Source: Pagrus major (taxonomy: Eukaryota > Chordata > Actinopteri > Spariformes > Sparidae). Taken from it: 64,000 bases of DNA. Both the position numbers and the translations under genes were made by a program. The notes beneath the pieces are model-generated. The model saw only the letters and a list, made by a program, of their open reading frames with translations. It was not told the origin of the DNA and did not search any database. This document shows positions 53,233 through 64,000 of the stretch, piece after piece (position 1 is the first letter of the stretch; every line of letters starts with the position of its first letter). Location: assembly GCF_040436345.1 (NCBI RefSeq), contig NC_133221.1, positions 18,535,165-18,599,164 on the forward strand, in the 5' to 3' direction.

Positions 53233-56200
53233 GTAAATGTCCTTGTGATGGGAACCCTGAAAAGCTTTGGGATCTTCTTCGTGGCATTTCAAGATGAGTT
53301 TGGAGGCTCGTCAGAGAGCATCAGCTGGATCGGTTCCATCATGTCGAGTCTGCGTCTGTCCGGAGGTCCGTATTGAGAACAGCAAACTCTGTCTGCATCA
53401 CTGACTCAGCTCTCGCTGAATCCATAGGCTGGATATAAAGATAATAATATCTCAGAGATGTTTCTTGTACAATTGTGTCCTCTCACCCTCATGACCCAAA
53501 TGAGTTTCTAAGAAGAGATTGCAAAGTTTCATCATTTCCGAGCCACATTTCCTCTACATGTTTACCCTTAGATGCTGAAAACAGAAAAGTTTGAGAATTT
53601 CCTCTCCTGTATCGTCTGTAGCACCCCTTGCCTCTGTTGCCTGTGCTAAGCTGGGAACCAGGGTGACCTCCATCGCTGGGGCAGTGCTGGTTAGTGGAGG
53701 ATTCATCATGAGTATCTTCGCCAATAGTGTGGTGTTCCTCTACATCAGCATGGGAGTCATAGTTGGTGAGTAGAAATCTCTGTGAGCCAAAAAACCTCAA
53801 TGAGACGCACCCCTCCCTGATGACTCTGAAACCACAAAGCAAAACCAAACATGAAAAAAAGCTATTTGTCATCAGTGGTTGTGAAAGACTTTTCATCTAC
53901 CTCTTGTCTGTCCACATTCCTGTAAAAGATATCTGATCACGGTAACCTTCTTTTCTCCTCTTAGGAATGGGGTTTGCACTACTATACCAATCCTTCTCAG
54001 TGGTCACAGCGCAGTACTTCAGAAAGAGGCTAGCGACAGCGTATGCGATCGGGCGTTCTGGCATGGGTTTGACCTTTGCCCTCGCTCCGTTCACTCAGCT
54101 GCTCCTGGACCAATATGCTTGGCAAGGTAGGCAGAGCTGTTCATGAGCAGGCAGTGTCAGGTCCTAAAGCATTTCTTTGATTGGTGCACATTGTATTGTA
54201 TTGTATAATTCAAGTCAAGTTTATTTCTAGAGCACATTTCAACACAGCTTAAGACTGACCAAAGTGCTGTACAAAAGAACAAAAAAATATAAAGTTAAGA
54301 ATAAAAAACACAACAATGAACAACAAGGGAGAAAATACAGAGATCTGTGATGCAAGAATGGGTCTGACCAATAAGAGCTTAGGAAGTAATCAGCAAGGTC
54401 TTAAAATGAATTGTAAAATGAACAGGGAGCCAATGAACAGAAGCTTAGACCGGGGTTGATGTGCTCATGCTTTTTTATTTTCAGTTATCATTTTGCAGCT
54501 GCATTTTGGACCAACTGCAAGCAAGTTAATGACAACTGGTGAAGGCCTAGATGTAGAGAATTTTAAGGTGTGAATTATCTTTTCCATATAATAGAAAGAC
54601 AGAATCAGTTTGGGTTTGGAAATGGTTCTTGGCTGATTTTAACCTTTTTTAACAACTGTAAGGGAAATTCTCCTTGTTGAAATTTGAGAGTTGCTAATTC
54701 TCTGAAGCTTCACAGACTCAGTGTGTGAATCAGATCTCTTTAATACATGCAGCATGGAGAGAAGACCCAAGCAGAATGTTCTCTCCAGACTTTCAGATTG
54801 GCTTCACTTATAAACTGTCGGGTAACAAAAGGACAACAGATAAAGACCTCATCACCATAAGTGTTAATCATGCCTTCCAAGGGGCAATGGCCCTTCAATG
54901 TTTTGCAAGACAATGACCTGACAATATCTTAGGTAAAGAGAATCAACTCTCACCTGACAACTCCCCCACGCCGCAGGCAAAGAGAATTGCTCCTCATCTA
55001 ATTCCTGACATGTTCTAATCCATATATTGATTTCTGAATCTAAAAAATGTTTAATTCCCTCTTCCCCCGTTTTGACGCTAAGTATCAATGCTACATATGT
55101 CATCAAAATCTCAATAAAACAAAAATGTTTTTGCTTAATGTTTTTTATGATTTTTGGGGGGGTCTAAAGACATTCACTTGGAACTCAAAATTGTATGACT
55201 TTTCATGAAAATAAAATAAAAATAACAGCAAAAAACATTAAAACAAATCACACTTAAAAAAACAAAACCTAACTATGTATCATCTGAATCACTATATGGG
55301 TTTCCTGGGGTCCATTCTCACATGGGATGAAAATCTGGTCCACTATCATTGGTTGGCTCAAGTGGTGTTTTAACATAAAATGATGTATTTTCTCCTCTTA
55401 CTACCCCACCTATCCATCACAACAGCACTGGTTTGATTATCAAGACAGAGCTCAGAATAAAAGATGACACAAGGCTGACATGGCCTAGCATACTGGTGAG
55501 ACGGTGTCTGGGACAAAAGATAATTACTTCAGTTTTACCGCTTTTTAGCGAAAGGAAATAATTTGCCACCCAGCTTTTAATGTCCTCAAACCCATCCATC
55601 CAGCTGGTTGGTCCAGCTGAGAATCATCAGCATAGAAGTGACAAAAGATGTTACACTTTCTAACTGGAATGGTACTCAGTAGCGCACATACCGCTGCCAA
55701 GGCCCAACAGTCCTCTTTTGAACTTACTCATAGATCCCAGCCACCTCAATATGATTTTTTTTTCAAGATGCATGCATTATTCCCTGAGAAATCAACAAAA
55801 GAATTGCGAGAAATGTTCTGCACCAAAAGTTAATGGGGTCTATTCTGGGCTGAGACCCATCCTCCATCCAAGTTTTCTAGTAATCTGTTCAGAAGATTTT
55901 GTGTAACTTTGCTGACAAAACCAACTAACCAACAAACAAACAGACACTGGTATGACACACACATGACCTCCTTGTTGGAGGTTATAATGTTTCCAACAGG
56001 GAGCATGTAGAGGGAAAAAAGAACAGGCCCCAGGATAAATGCAGCAAATATAAGATGACATTGTTGGTCCTGAGCTTTCTTTGTCCTCCACAGGGGCGAT
56101 GCTAATTCTCGGCGGCCTCATGCTGAATCTGGTGGCCACTGGGATGCTTCTGCGACCCATCAACGTGAAGCCTCCCATTGCAAACCCTACCTCCTCTCCC

Positions 56201-59200
56201 ATCCAAAAGAGCCCTGCTGTCTCCATCAAGAGCTCCTCAGAGAAGGAATACACTAAGAGCAGCTCTAATGGCTCCTCTCACTTATCCAATGGCATCTCCA
56301 AATCAGACTCATTCCCCTCCCCTCCTCCTGCTCCTCACGGGGACACTGAGATCCAGGGGGGCCAATGTACTCAGGGACTCCAGGACCAGTCAGTGAACCC
56401 TGAACTGACCAGACTGGTCCTCAATGGAGTGAATGGCCATGAGCCACACCATGACTTGGGTCAGTGTAAACCCACAACTCCAGACAATCCTGCGGAGGTC
56501 AATGGCAGCATGAATGGCTCCACCATTGTTGGATTTCCCTCACATGCCAGCACGCCGACTGAGGTACCTGTCAGAAAAACCAAAGTACTGGATTTCTCCC
56601 TGCTCAAGAACCCTTTCTTTTGCATCTACACTTGGTCCTTGGTCTTCAGCCAGCTGGCCTACTTCATCCCTTACTTCCACCTGTCTGCCCGTGCCAGAAC
56701 CCTGGGCATCGATGCCATGGATGCTTCCTTTATCATCTCTGTGGCAGGTAAGACATTGGCCAATAGCCAATCCTACTGTGTTTTTATGATCCACCTTAAA
56801 GGAACAGTCTGACCTTTTGGAAAGTGCAGTGCCTTCACTTTTATAATCAGTACAGTGAAAATGAAGCTACAGGCAATTAATTTAGCCTAGCAAAAATATG
56901 GGAAACAGTTGGAAACAGCTAGTCTGCTCAGTCCTAAGGTGACAAAATCCTCCTACCAACACCTTTAAAGCTCACTAATTTAAAATGTTAGATAGTGTTT
57001 GTTTGATCCGTATAAAAGCCAAAGTGTAATAACAACATATTCTTGAAACTTTGGTGCTATTGACCGTTACAAGGCATTTAAATGAATGGAGGCATTTAAT
57101 TAATTTGAATATTTGTAATATGTTTCTAATATTCCTCATCTGGGTGCCTCTGTAAGGTGCAGTATTTCTCCTGACTGTAGAGCAAATATACTGTCCTCTC
57201 CATCCAACACCAGTACCAAATCTCACCTGCTCTCATCTTCTACATTAGACACCAGTGATGGAATTGACTGTGCCTGACTTATTTTGCAGCATCAAGTCAA
57301 ATAATAAACCTGACACTCTTTATAAATAACAGACAGTGTAGTACACAGTCGATTCCTGCTGTCTGTCTTTGAAAGCAGCTTCCAGCAGGGACTCCACAGT
57401 GACTGAGCAGGGGGAGGTCCAGGTTACTTTAAGGCTTGGTTTAAGAAGCAATGCAAAAAAAAAAAAAAAAGTCCTCAGTCAACTTCTAGGCATTAATTAT
57501 TTGTGAGCTGCTCAGACTCTGCAGTCTTATGTAATGAATGTGCTTACATAAAAGCTGAACTTTGGTCCACTGGCCAGGGCGGGTGGGTTCAGCAGTATGC
57601 CATTGATGAGGCCACTCCATATGAACAGAAAACAGCATTAACATCTTGACCAGCGAACACATGTGCATGTGATTCTCTAAGAGTGCTCGGTCAGGCTTTG
57701 TGAATAATTAAAACGCTCCAGATGGGGTTGTACGTTTATGAGTTACATGCTTCTGTTTTGTAATCCATCGGTCGGTAATTAGTCGTCAGAGGGCAGATAT
57801 GGCATCACCTTTGATGAAAGGTGTCTTGGAGATAAGAGTAATGATCATCTGTTATCATCTACTGCAGGATGTAACAAAAAGAGACAAAGTGAGAAAAGCT
57901 GCAGACATACACATGTGCTGACTTTTAATACATTTTTAAACTCACATCTCTTAAATGTGATGTGATTGTTTGAATTATGCATCCATGCTTTTGAGGAAAT
58001 GGTCTTCGTGTGCCTTGAGGACTCATTTTGAATTACTGTATGTAGACGGTCTGGAAAAATTCAGGGTTTGTTTTGTCAGTATTGCTGTGCAACAACAAGA
58101 GAAAATGTGGAAGAATTAAAGAAAGAGGTCTCAAGAAAACCATATGCACATCTAAGATACATAGCTGGGAGGAAACATTTATGGATTTAGGCACAACTAA
58201 GACTGAGGTCAAATAACACTGCTGGATAAAATGACAACGTTTCCATGGAAGTGTAACAAAAACCAGAGAGGTGTCTGAATTGTCCCTGGTGATCCGCAGG
58301 GTTCCTCACGAGCTTCCAGCCAGCGAGCGTGAAGAATTCTTTTGAGTCACACACATTTGTTCTGTCCCATTCGCTGGTCACGTGCACTGCAATGAGCGAG
58401 ACAGAGATGGAGAGATGTGGTGCCACCCTCACCACAAAGCCACCATGCCAGCGTCCCGCTGTCCCTCTTTCCCCTGACCCTGCGCTTGTCATAGAGGCCC
58501 ATTGACTCGGCTGAGGGAGGGAGGCAGCTATCGTCCGGGTCAGTCTGTTTGTCAACCCTCAGCCGCCAACACTGGAGCTAACCGAAGTCGCTAAGCAACA
58601 GCTAACTGAGTAAATTTGCTGGCGTGGTGACAAGAGGGGCTCCCAATTTTGTTCGAGTCCAGCTCTAAAGTGGCTGATACTTTGCAGAGGAGCACTGAGC
58701 AGTGCGTACAAAAGAGGAGGCAAGAAGACCAGCCAACTGCAGATCAGAGAAGCTGGGAAAACCAACATGCCTTTTATAATCCTTTGCTTTATTTTAGTGA
58801 CAAACTGTCCCTCTGTTCAGAGGCATGCACATACACCTTTTATATCTGTCAGCTCTGCAGAGAGAAAGGGACAGAACCAATAATGTTCCTGGTGCAGTTG
58901 GCTTAAGATGCTACTTGGCAAGGCCAAATTTAAACTGCATTGTGCTGAGTTTGAACAGGAACAGCTGCAAGCCTGGACCAACCTGCTGAGGCTAAAACAC
59001 ACAAACAAACTCACAACTTGTCTGTGTGCAAGCAGGGGACACCCCAGGACGCTGTCTTGGGTCGCTAGAGGAGGACACATAAACACTGCACAGCTGCCTC
59101 ATGTCATCTCTGTAACCTTGGAGGAAAGAAACGCTCTGGAGTCGGTTATGTAAGGAAGGCAAAGGTGTTCACTGACGAGGCATTTCAGTGTTCATCAGCC

Positions 59201-61564
59201 TTTATTACAGGGATATGTTCATTTATGTAGATAAACGTGAGTTTTAGTCACAATAAAAGTTTACTTGGTGATACATACTGTATGCAAACTCATCCATATT
59301 CAGCAGTTCTTCTGTTTGGAGTTCAAGCTGAGTGTCTCCGTGGCTGCAGCCTGTGCGGTTGTGGTGCAGAGGCTGAGTGGAGCGGAGGGTGGGTAACTCT
59401 GATCTGCATAGAACCAGTTTGTTTCATTGATCAATGGCTCAGGGCTGCCTGTGTGTAGCTATTCCTGCAACGGTCAATACACCACTGCAGCTTCCGCACC
59501 GCCTATCACGTTCCAGTTGACCTCAGCAGAGAGGAGGATATATCTGCCCAGTCATCATACCCCACTGGAGCAAACAATCAATCAGATGGGATAGAGCATA
59601 ATGAGTAGTTTGCTTGGTGTCATACAGATGTTAATAAATGTACATGTTGCCACTCACTGTTCCTGCCAGCATTCTCGTTTTAGAGAACGGGAGCAACAGG
59701 AAGTAGACTCGTCTAGACATCATGTTTATATTAATGCAGACCGGTGTAGTTTTGCTGCAGAGCATCAGCCTTCCCTCACATGCTTTCTTTGCTCCACCTT
59801 CACCCACCCACACACACACATAGGTATCGGTGCACACTACCTCTTCCTCAAGGCTTTCTTTTTATTAAACTGCATTATTTTAAAGGAACAAGAAGTGGAA
59901 CGTGCACAGGTCCCTGCTTGTCACTGTTGGTAGATGCATGTATAGGCTGCCTAAGCTGCACTCGAACCACACTTTGCAGTGTCATGGCTGACTTTGACAT
60001 TTAACTCTTTCTGTGTAAACTACATACTTTATCAGTGTTCGTCCCACCAGGAACACCAAAGAACAAAGGTATTTACTGTTTTATGCCATCAGTGTCAGGA
60101 AAAACATTATCTCTCCACTTCGTATTAGTTTTCACAATGACAAAGAAACACTATGTACAAAAGTGCAGGAAACAAAACAATGAACCTTTTTAATCTTAGA
60201 GGAACTTGAATTTCCTCTGGGTTTCAGCCTGGGTTTAAACATTTTAAATGAAATAAGAGTATTTCCGCGCTTAGCAAAAGACACAACTAATAAATGGGCT
60301 CATTAGCATGTGGAGTTATAAAAAAGGGCTGCTAGTTGAATAGGTCTAAACTACGTGATGGTTGAATGTTTATGTGGAACTGGAAGGGTCAGTTAGCTCA
60401 AAATAACAATAAGTAAGCTAAATGCTAACATCTGCATGCTAACATGCTACTAGTGATGATGCTAACAGGCTGATGTTTAGCTGGTATAATGTTCACCATC
60501 TTAGTAAAGTGCATAAGCATGCTAACATTTTCTAATTAGCACTGTCTTCTTGTTTTGTAGGTGTTTCATCATAAACAAAAATAGTGGACAAGGTAGATGA
60601 AATATTAAGGGATTGTAAAAGTATTACAGTTCATCTTGAGGGTTTGTGTACCAAATTCAGTCCATCCAATTGCTGTCAAAACATCTGAACTAAAAACTGA
60701 ACTGTCAGCTACATGGCGGAGCAAGAAGAAAAGTCAGGGGATCATTGAAGTTATTAGGATTCATCGTCTGGAAACCATGAATGTTTTTAAGAATTACAGT
60801 TGGGATACTTAAGTCTGGACCACAGCGATAAACATACCGATAGTCCTAAAGTACACGTAGAGCCATGCCATAGCCTGGCTAAAAATGTAATTATCAGTTA
60901 CCTCAAGTGGTATTTAGTCATGCAGATAGTTCTGCCCTACGGAGAAGATGGTTGTAACATTAAAAAAAAACAAAAAACTAAATGTGAAGCTTCTTGATTT
61001 TTGGAGACATTTATATCTAAAGGTGAAGAGAGCAGCGATGCTCTTGTTGTCTTTTGGATTCCATCAAAAACTCCATTACCAAAGAGCATCTTCCTGTTAC
61101 TACCTGAATATTTCATTGTCTGCCTTCCACAGTCTGCCTCTCTCTCTTGTATTCCTCCCTCTAAGAAACAGGAACATTTTACTTCACTTTATTTAACTCA
61201 GATAAAACACTCCATCACAAACCGTCTGATCCCTCCACTGATTTGAACACTCATATAAAATCATTGAACTGTGGAAGCTGAATGTTTTGTCTCCTTTCTC
61301 TCTCACTTGTGAGACATCATGAGCCTCACCTGTCCACCTCTGTCTGTCGCAGGTATCACAGAGACCATCGCCCAGCTGGCCTCAGGCTGGGTGACAGACA
61401 GGAACCTGTTCCATAAATACCACTACCACAAGGCCTACCTGATCCTCTGTGGCCTTGTCAACCTGCTCTCCCCACTGGCGACCTCCTACATCCTGCTGAT
61501 GGTTTACGCCATCTTCTTCGCCATCTTTTGTGGTGGATACATGGCTCTGCTGCTTCCCGTTCTA
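52684..61564 (+). CDS. slc16a4: Monocarboxylate transporter family SLC16A4 (MCT5-like), 3' end outside window
   Basis: Major facilitator superfamily membrane protein of the MCT family; the substrate of SLC16A4 itself is poorly defined. Coding exons: 52684-52800, 53233-53365, 53622-53765, 53965-54126, 56094-56747, 61353-61564 (474 codons). The next exon, expected to start near a VDLCRN-like segment, is not found before 64000. Signatures: DGGWGWMVV at 26-34 (MCT motif entering helix 1), then [31 protein letters not shown] and LLRPINVK. A Ser/Pro/Asn-rich cytoplasmic loop of about 138 residues (about 212-349) follows, longer than in human, and then [24 protein letters not shown] and [19 protein letters not shown]. 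Residue order closely follows human SLC16A4, and synteny with prok1-lamtor5 agrees. The ATG lies 16 bases inside an exon whose acceptor is at 52667, so a leader exon lies upstream. Confidence 0.93.
53184..53229. repeat. (TG)23 tract forming the 3' splice site of slc16a4 coding exon 2
   Basis: An uninterrupted TG run of 46 bp is followed directly by CAG and the exon (53233). There is no conventional pyrimidine tract between repeat and AG. On the transcript this is a (UG)23 sequence, the known preferred binding site of TDP-43. Confidence 0.95.
54205..54580 (-). mobile_element. LINE-derived fragment, antisense, in slc16a4 intron 4
   Basis: It starts at AAGTCAAGTTTATTTCTAGAG and includes GACCAAAGTGCTGTACA, then CAGGGAGCCAATGAACAGAA and GCAGCTGCATTTTGGACCAA. 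These phrases are typical of the reverse complement of fish LINE 3' regions. Coding sense is decayed. Borders are approximate. Confidence 0.5.
55417..55600 (-). mobile_element. L2-like reverse-transcriptase fragment, antisense, in slc16a4 intron 4
   Basis: The minus-strand frame reads [20 protein letters not shown] followed by EVIIFCPRH. This matches the region just after the catalytic YADD of L2-like LINE reverse transcriptases (W-x-x-x-N-F-L-x-L-N-x-x-K-T-E-V). It is likely part of the same decayed insertion as 54205-54580, with more decayed sequence to about 55760. Confidence 0.65.
55760..56000. repeat. Dispersed fish repeat in slc16a4 intron 4
   Basis: GGGTCTATTCTGGGCTGAGA, CATCCTCCATCCAAGTTTTC and ACCAACTAACCAACAAACAA followed by CATGACCTCCTTG are phrases I know from an abundant fish interspersed repeat. 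No coding capacity. Borders are approximate. Confidence 0.5.
56748..60401. other. slc16a4 intron 5, first part
   Basis: This intron is 4.6 kb. This part holds an A16 run (57455-57470) and no other feature I can name. Its open frames (up to 122 residues) lack motifs. Confidence 0.45.
60402..60790. repeat. GCTAACATGCTAACA-type dispersed repeat in slc16a4 intron 5
   Basis: Starts with reiterated GCTAAATGCTAACATCTGCA and CATGCTAACATGCTAC. Then come GATGTTTAGCTGGTATAATG, TGTTCACCATCTTAGT, AAGTCAGGGGATCATTGAAG and GTACCAAATTCAGTCCATCC. This order is known to me from a common perciform repeat family. Confidence 0.6.
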
Positions 61565-62779
61565 GTAAGGAGACCACTTGATCTGAACATGCCTATTCAT
61601 TTGTACTATAACAAGTTGGGATGTAATTTTCAGTAGTGCTTTACCTTACAGGTCTCGTAGTTTTGTAGAAATTGCTGATATGTAACTTCAAATTCACAGG
61701 AGTGGGCTAATTTGGTTCTTATTGTAGGGAAACAGAGACAGTGTTGAGTTGGTTCATCCAAAATATTAATTCCAATAAATTAAGTCTTCAAAGTGCAGAG
61801 AGGCTGCCTGAAATGTAATATAGACCAGAGGGTGTGGGAATAAATGCACTCTCAGGCAGTCACGTCCCTGGTGTCACGGCTCTGAAACAGCTGTGCCAAT
61901 TGTACTGACTCATGACAACAATAGTTCAACAAAGGAACCTTGATGCATTTCAATTGTAGACGCACAGGATGATTGAGCTCTGATGCCAACAGGCACATGT
62001 CTTCCGCATACTGTAAACAACAAAAGGCAGTTATAACCGAACCACCTGAAGTGTGTAGAGCAGCCAGGTGACATTTGTATTGGCACTGTACTCTGGTGTT
62101 ATGTATCAGCATCTCTGCCCTGCTGTCCTCACATGTCTGCAGGGATTTACTAAAGTGAGGGAGAAGCTTTTTAAGTAATAAGTTTAACACGGAAATGTAA
62201 CAAAATAAGCTTTCAGTTTCTGCAATCATAATCAAATGCAGTATCCACAAAACTCTGCTGTGCGTCTCTGTCGTGTTTTGGTGGCGTTGATCTCCATAGA
62301 TTCGTCTCTGCTTCTCTCCTCTGCTGTCTGTCTGTGCCCGCGTTTGACACTCTCAGAGGGACTTCATGGTGCATTCAGGTGCACCTCATAAAAAATGTAA
62401 ATGGCAGTAGTCAGTGGATAAAAGTCTAAATCTTACAATAGCATAGCCGTCAGTGCTGAAACATATATATTTTTTTTTTTCTTCTGAAAATTGAATTCAA
62501 TCGTGACAACTCTACAACAGATACTATAAGAGTCACTCATCAATTTAGAGATAAATACAGACAGATTTACAGCTATTCCTGCTGTATCACAGCAAACTTT
62601 TTTTTTATTTACATACATTTGAATATTTTATCTACTGGCGGGGGAGTTTTTACTTAAAATTGTTTATTCATATTTTAAGCATTATTGTGGCATTGCTGAA
62701 CATTTGTTTGCTATGACGATTAAATCATCAGACTGGCAGCAGGTTGATTTTATGCTAGAAACAGACGTGTTCTGAGTAT
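61565..62779. other. slc16a4 intron 6, first part
   Basis: Intron sequence after the last visible coding exon. I searched both strands for the expected final transporter segment (VDLCRN...GLASF-like) and saw none. Nothing else is recognised. Confidence 0.5.
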
Positions 62780-63137
62780 GGCTGCAACAATTATGTTTAT
62801 TATGCTTTGATTGATCTGCAGATTATTTTTATGATTAAGTATTTAGTCTATAAAATGTCGAAAATAATGAAAAATTGCTCATTACAATTTCCAAGAGCCC
62901 AAAGTGACGTCTTTGAGTCGTCTCTTTTGTCCAGCTAACTATCCCACAGCTAAAGACTCTTCATTTATGAGCAAATCAGGAACCAACCAATAACAAACAA
63001 ATAATTGATTATCAAAATAGATGGCAACTAATTTTCTTTGGATCGAATAATGAATTAATCAACTACATCATTACATCATCATACATCATACATCATACAT
63101 CATACATCATACATCAACTAATCATTGCAGCTCTAGT
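62780..63137. repeat. AATTAATCGATT-type dispersed repeat with internal (ATACATC)n
   Basis: Begins ATGGCTGCAACAATTATG and carries AAAATGTCGAAAATAATGAA, AAGAGCCCAAAGTGACGTCT and ATAATTGATTATCAAAATAG. It ends ATCATTGCAGCTCTAG, like the copy ending at 47125. A seven-base tandem repeat ATACATC (about 63080-63116) expanded near its right end. Confidence 0.72.
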
Positions 63138-63154
63138 TCTAAGTTGTACGTTTA

Positions 63155-63493
63155 AAGGCCCTGACACACCAAACTGACATCAGGGACCTAGCTGCACCAA
63201 AGGTCCACTGTTGTCGCCACACACCTCCTGTGTCTCAACCACAAAGCTGAACTTGAACACACCATAAAGACCAAAGCCGGTGGCCGACAAGCTCATAACT
63301 TAAGTAGAAACTGCACTAAATGGGTGAAATCATTTAGTGCTTTCCCGTCCTTTTTCCATCTCTCTTTTCGTGCACTGATCCTCTAACCTGAACAGCCAGT
63401 CAGACTGGTTTCTCTCAACGACAAGCCGCCACCTGCTCTACATGCTTAGTCAGTCCCCTGACAATGGTTGACGGTCTGGTGTGTCAGGGCCTT
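63155..63493. mobile_element. TIR MITE, 339 bp
   Basis: The left end AAGGCCCTGACACACCAAAC and the right end, the inverse complement of AAGGCCCTGACACACCAGAC, match at 19 of 20 bases. The interior has no open frame. The GGCCCTGACACACCAA end is one I recognise from abundant fish MITEs. Superfamily is not assigned because the target duplication is unclear. Confidence 0.85.
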
Positions 63494-64000
63494 ATGACAC
63501 ATTACCTACCAAAATACTAAAAACTCTCTTTTCGCTTCCCTTATTTGAATGGACCTCCCTCCTGTGCACCACTCCGTCAAAATACATAATTCTTAACAGG
63601 GAACTTGCAATTAAATTATTAGGAAATTTCAAACCTATGAAATGAACAGTTAGCTAACTTTTGCTGCAGCTTCAAAGGTCTAAGACACTATGACTCAACT
63701 TTGCATAAAAATGTTTTCCAGAACCAATTATGGTCATTGTTTCTTCACCACCGTACAGAGCGGTACACAGAGGAGAAGCAATTCTGAGCAAGTGAAAGCT
63801 GTGTTTTAGGAAATCCAAAACAATGCAATGTTGAAGAGTCTGTGGTACCCACAGATAGTGCCACAGTGTTTTCTCTTAATATCATTTGACTTTAGTCTCA
63901 CTATATTATCAGTCTGTAGTTCATTTACCATGAACCTCGACAGTATCAGACTCCGAATCTGGTGAATTCACAATAATTGTGTTTGCGTGTGAGGACTTCT
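63494..64000. other. slc16a4 intron 6, right edge of window
   Basis: No coding segment of the transporter and no clear repeat is visible here. Confidence 0.45.

Noticed and set aside
58187-58555. 122-residue minus-strand open frame in slc16a4 intron 5
   Set aside because: No motif or splice structure, and no repeat relationship seen.
63061-63120. (ATACATC)n tandem repeat considered as a regulatory array
   Set aside because: It is a short microsatellite inside a dispersed repeat copy, with no motif suggesting protein binding.

Overview
The window is vertebrate nuclear DNA, and almost certainly a percomorph-type teleost fish. The evidence is intron-rich genes with GT/AG junctions, orthologues of mammalian genes with conserved exon structure, long (TG)n tracts, and many short dispersed elements of kinds common in fish genomes. 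An intact pepsinogen gene suggests a species with an acid-secreting stomach. There is no prokaryotic operon, CRISPR array or phage content.

Gene order, left to right: mmp9 (+, 1552-6010, gelatinase B, 13 coding exons); znf335 (+, 9520-19441, 13-zinc-finger nuclear regulator, 27 coding exons); a single-Ig-domain receptor with ITIMs (+, 21376-22816, CD300-like, no symbol assigned); a pepsinogen A gene (-, 24278-27465, 9 exons); prok1 (-, 30548-32236, prokineticin, 3 exons); lamtor5 (+, 35157-39491, Ragulator subunit, 4 exons); slc16a4 (+, 52684 to beyond 61564, monocarboxylate-transporter family, last exon(s) outside the window). I joined the exons by hand at GT/AG sites with reading phase preserved. 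The joined products are about 691, 1588, 284, 377, 106 and 91 residues for the six complete genes.

Two conserved blocks meet here. znf335 and mmp9 are neighbours on human chromosome 20q13. prok1, lamtor5 and slc16a4 are neighbours on human 1p13. The Ig receptor and the pepsinogen gene lie at the join. The genes do not form one pathway. They act in matrix proteolysis (mmp9), chromatin and transcription (znf335), inhibitory immune signalling (Ig receptor), gastric digestion (pepsinogen), GPCR ligand signalling (prok1), lysosomal mTORC1 control (lamtor5) and solute transport (slc16a4).

The space between and inside the genes is full of mobile-element debris. It includes a 326-bp hAT-type MITE with a perfect 8-bp target duplication upstream of mmp9, a 1.5-kb internally deleted hAT element upstream of slc16a4, foldback and TIR MITEs, L2-like and L1/Tx1-like LINE fragments, and repeated copies of at least two other dispersed families. 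About 13 kb between lamtor5 and slc16a4 has no recognisable protein gene.

I found no new multi-gene system. The most interesting candidates are: a (TG)23 tract replacing the polypyrimidine tract at an slc16a4 splice acceptor; a CLEAR-like E-box in the lamtor5 promoter; a large repetitive expansion in Znf335; an Ig domain lacking its usual B-strand cysteine; and a nested transposon cluster at 28.4-29.7 kb.
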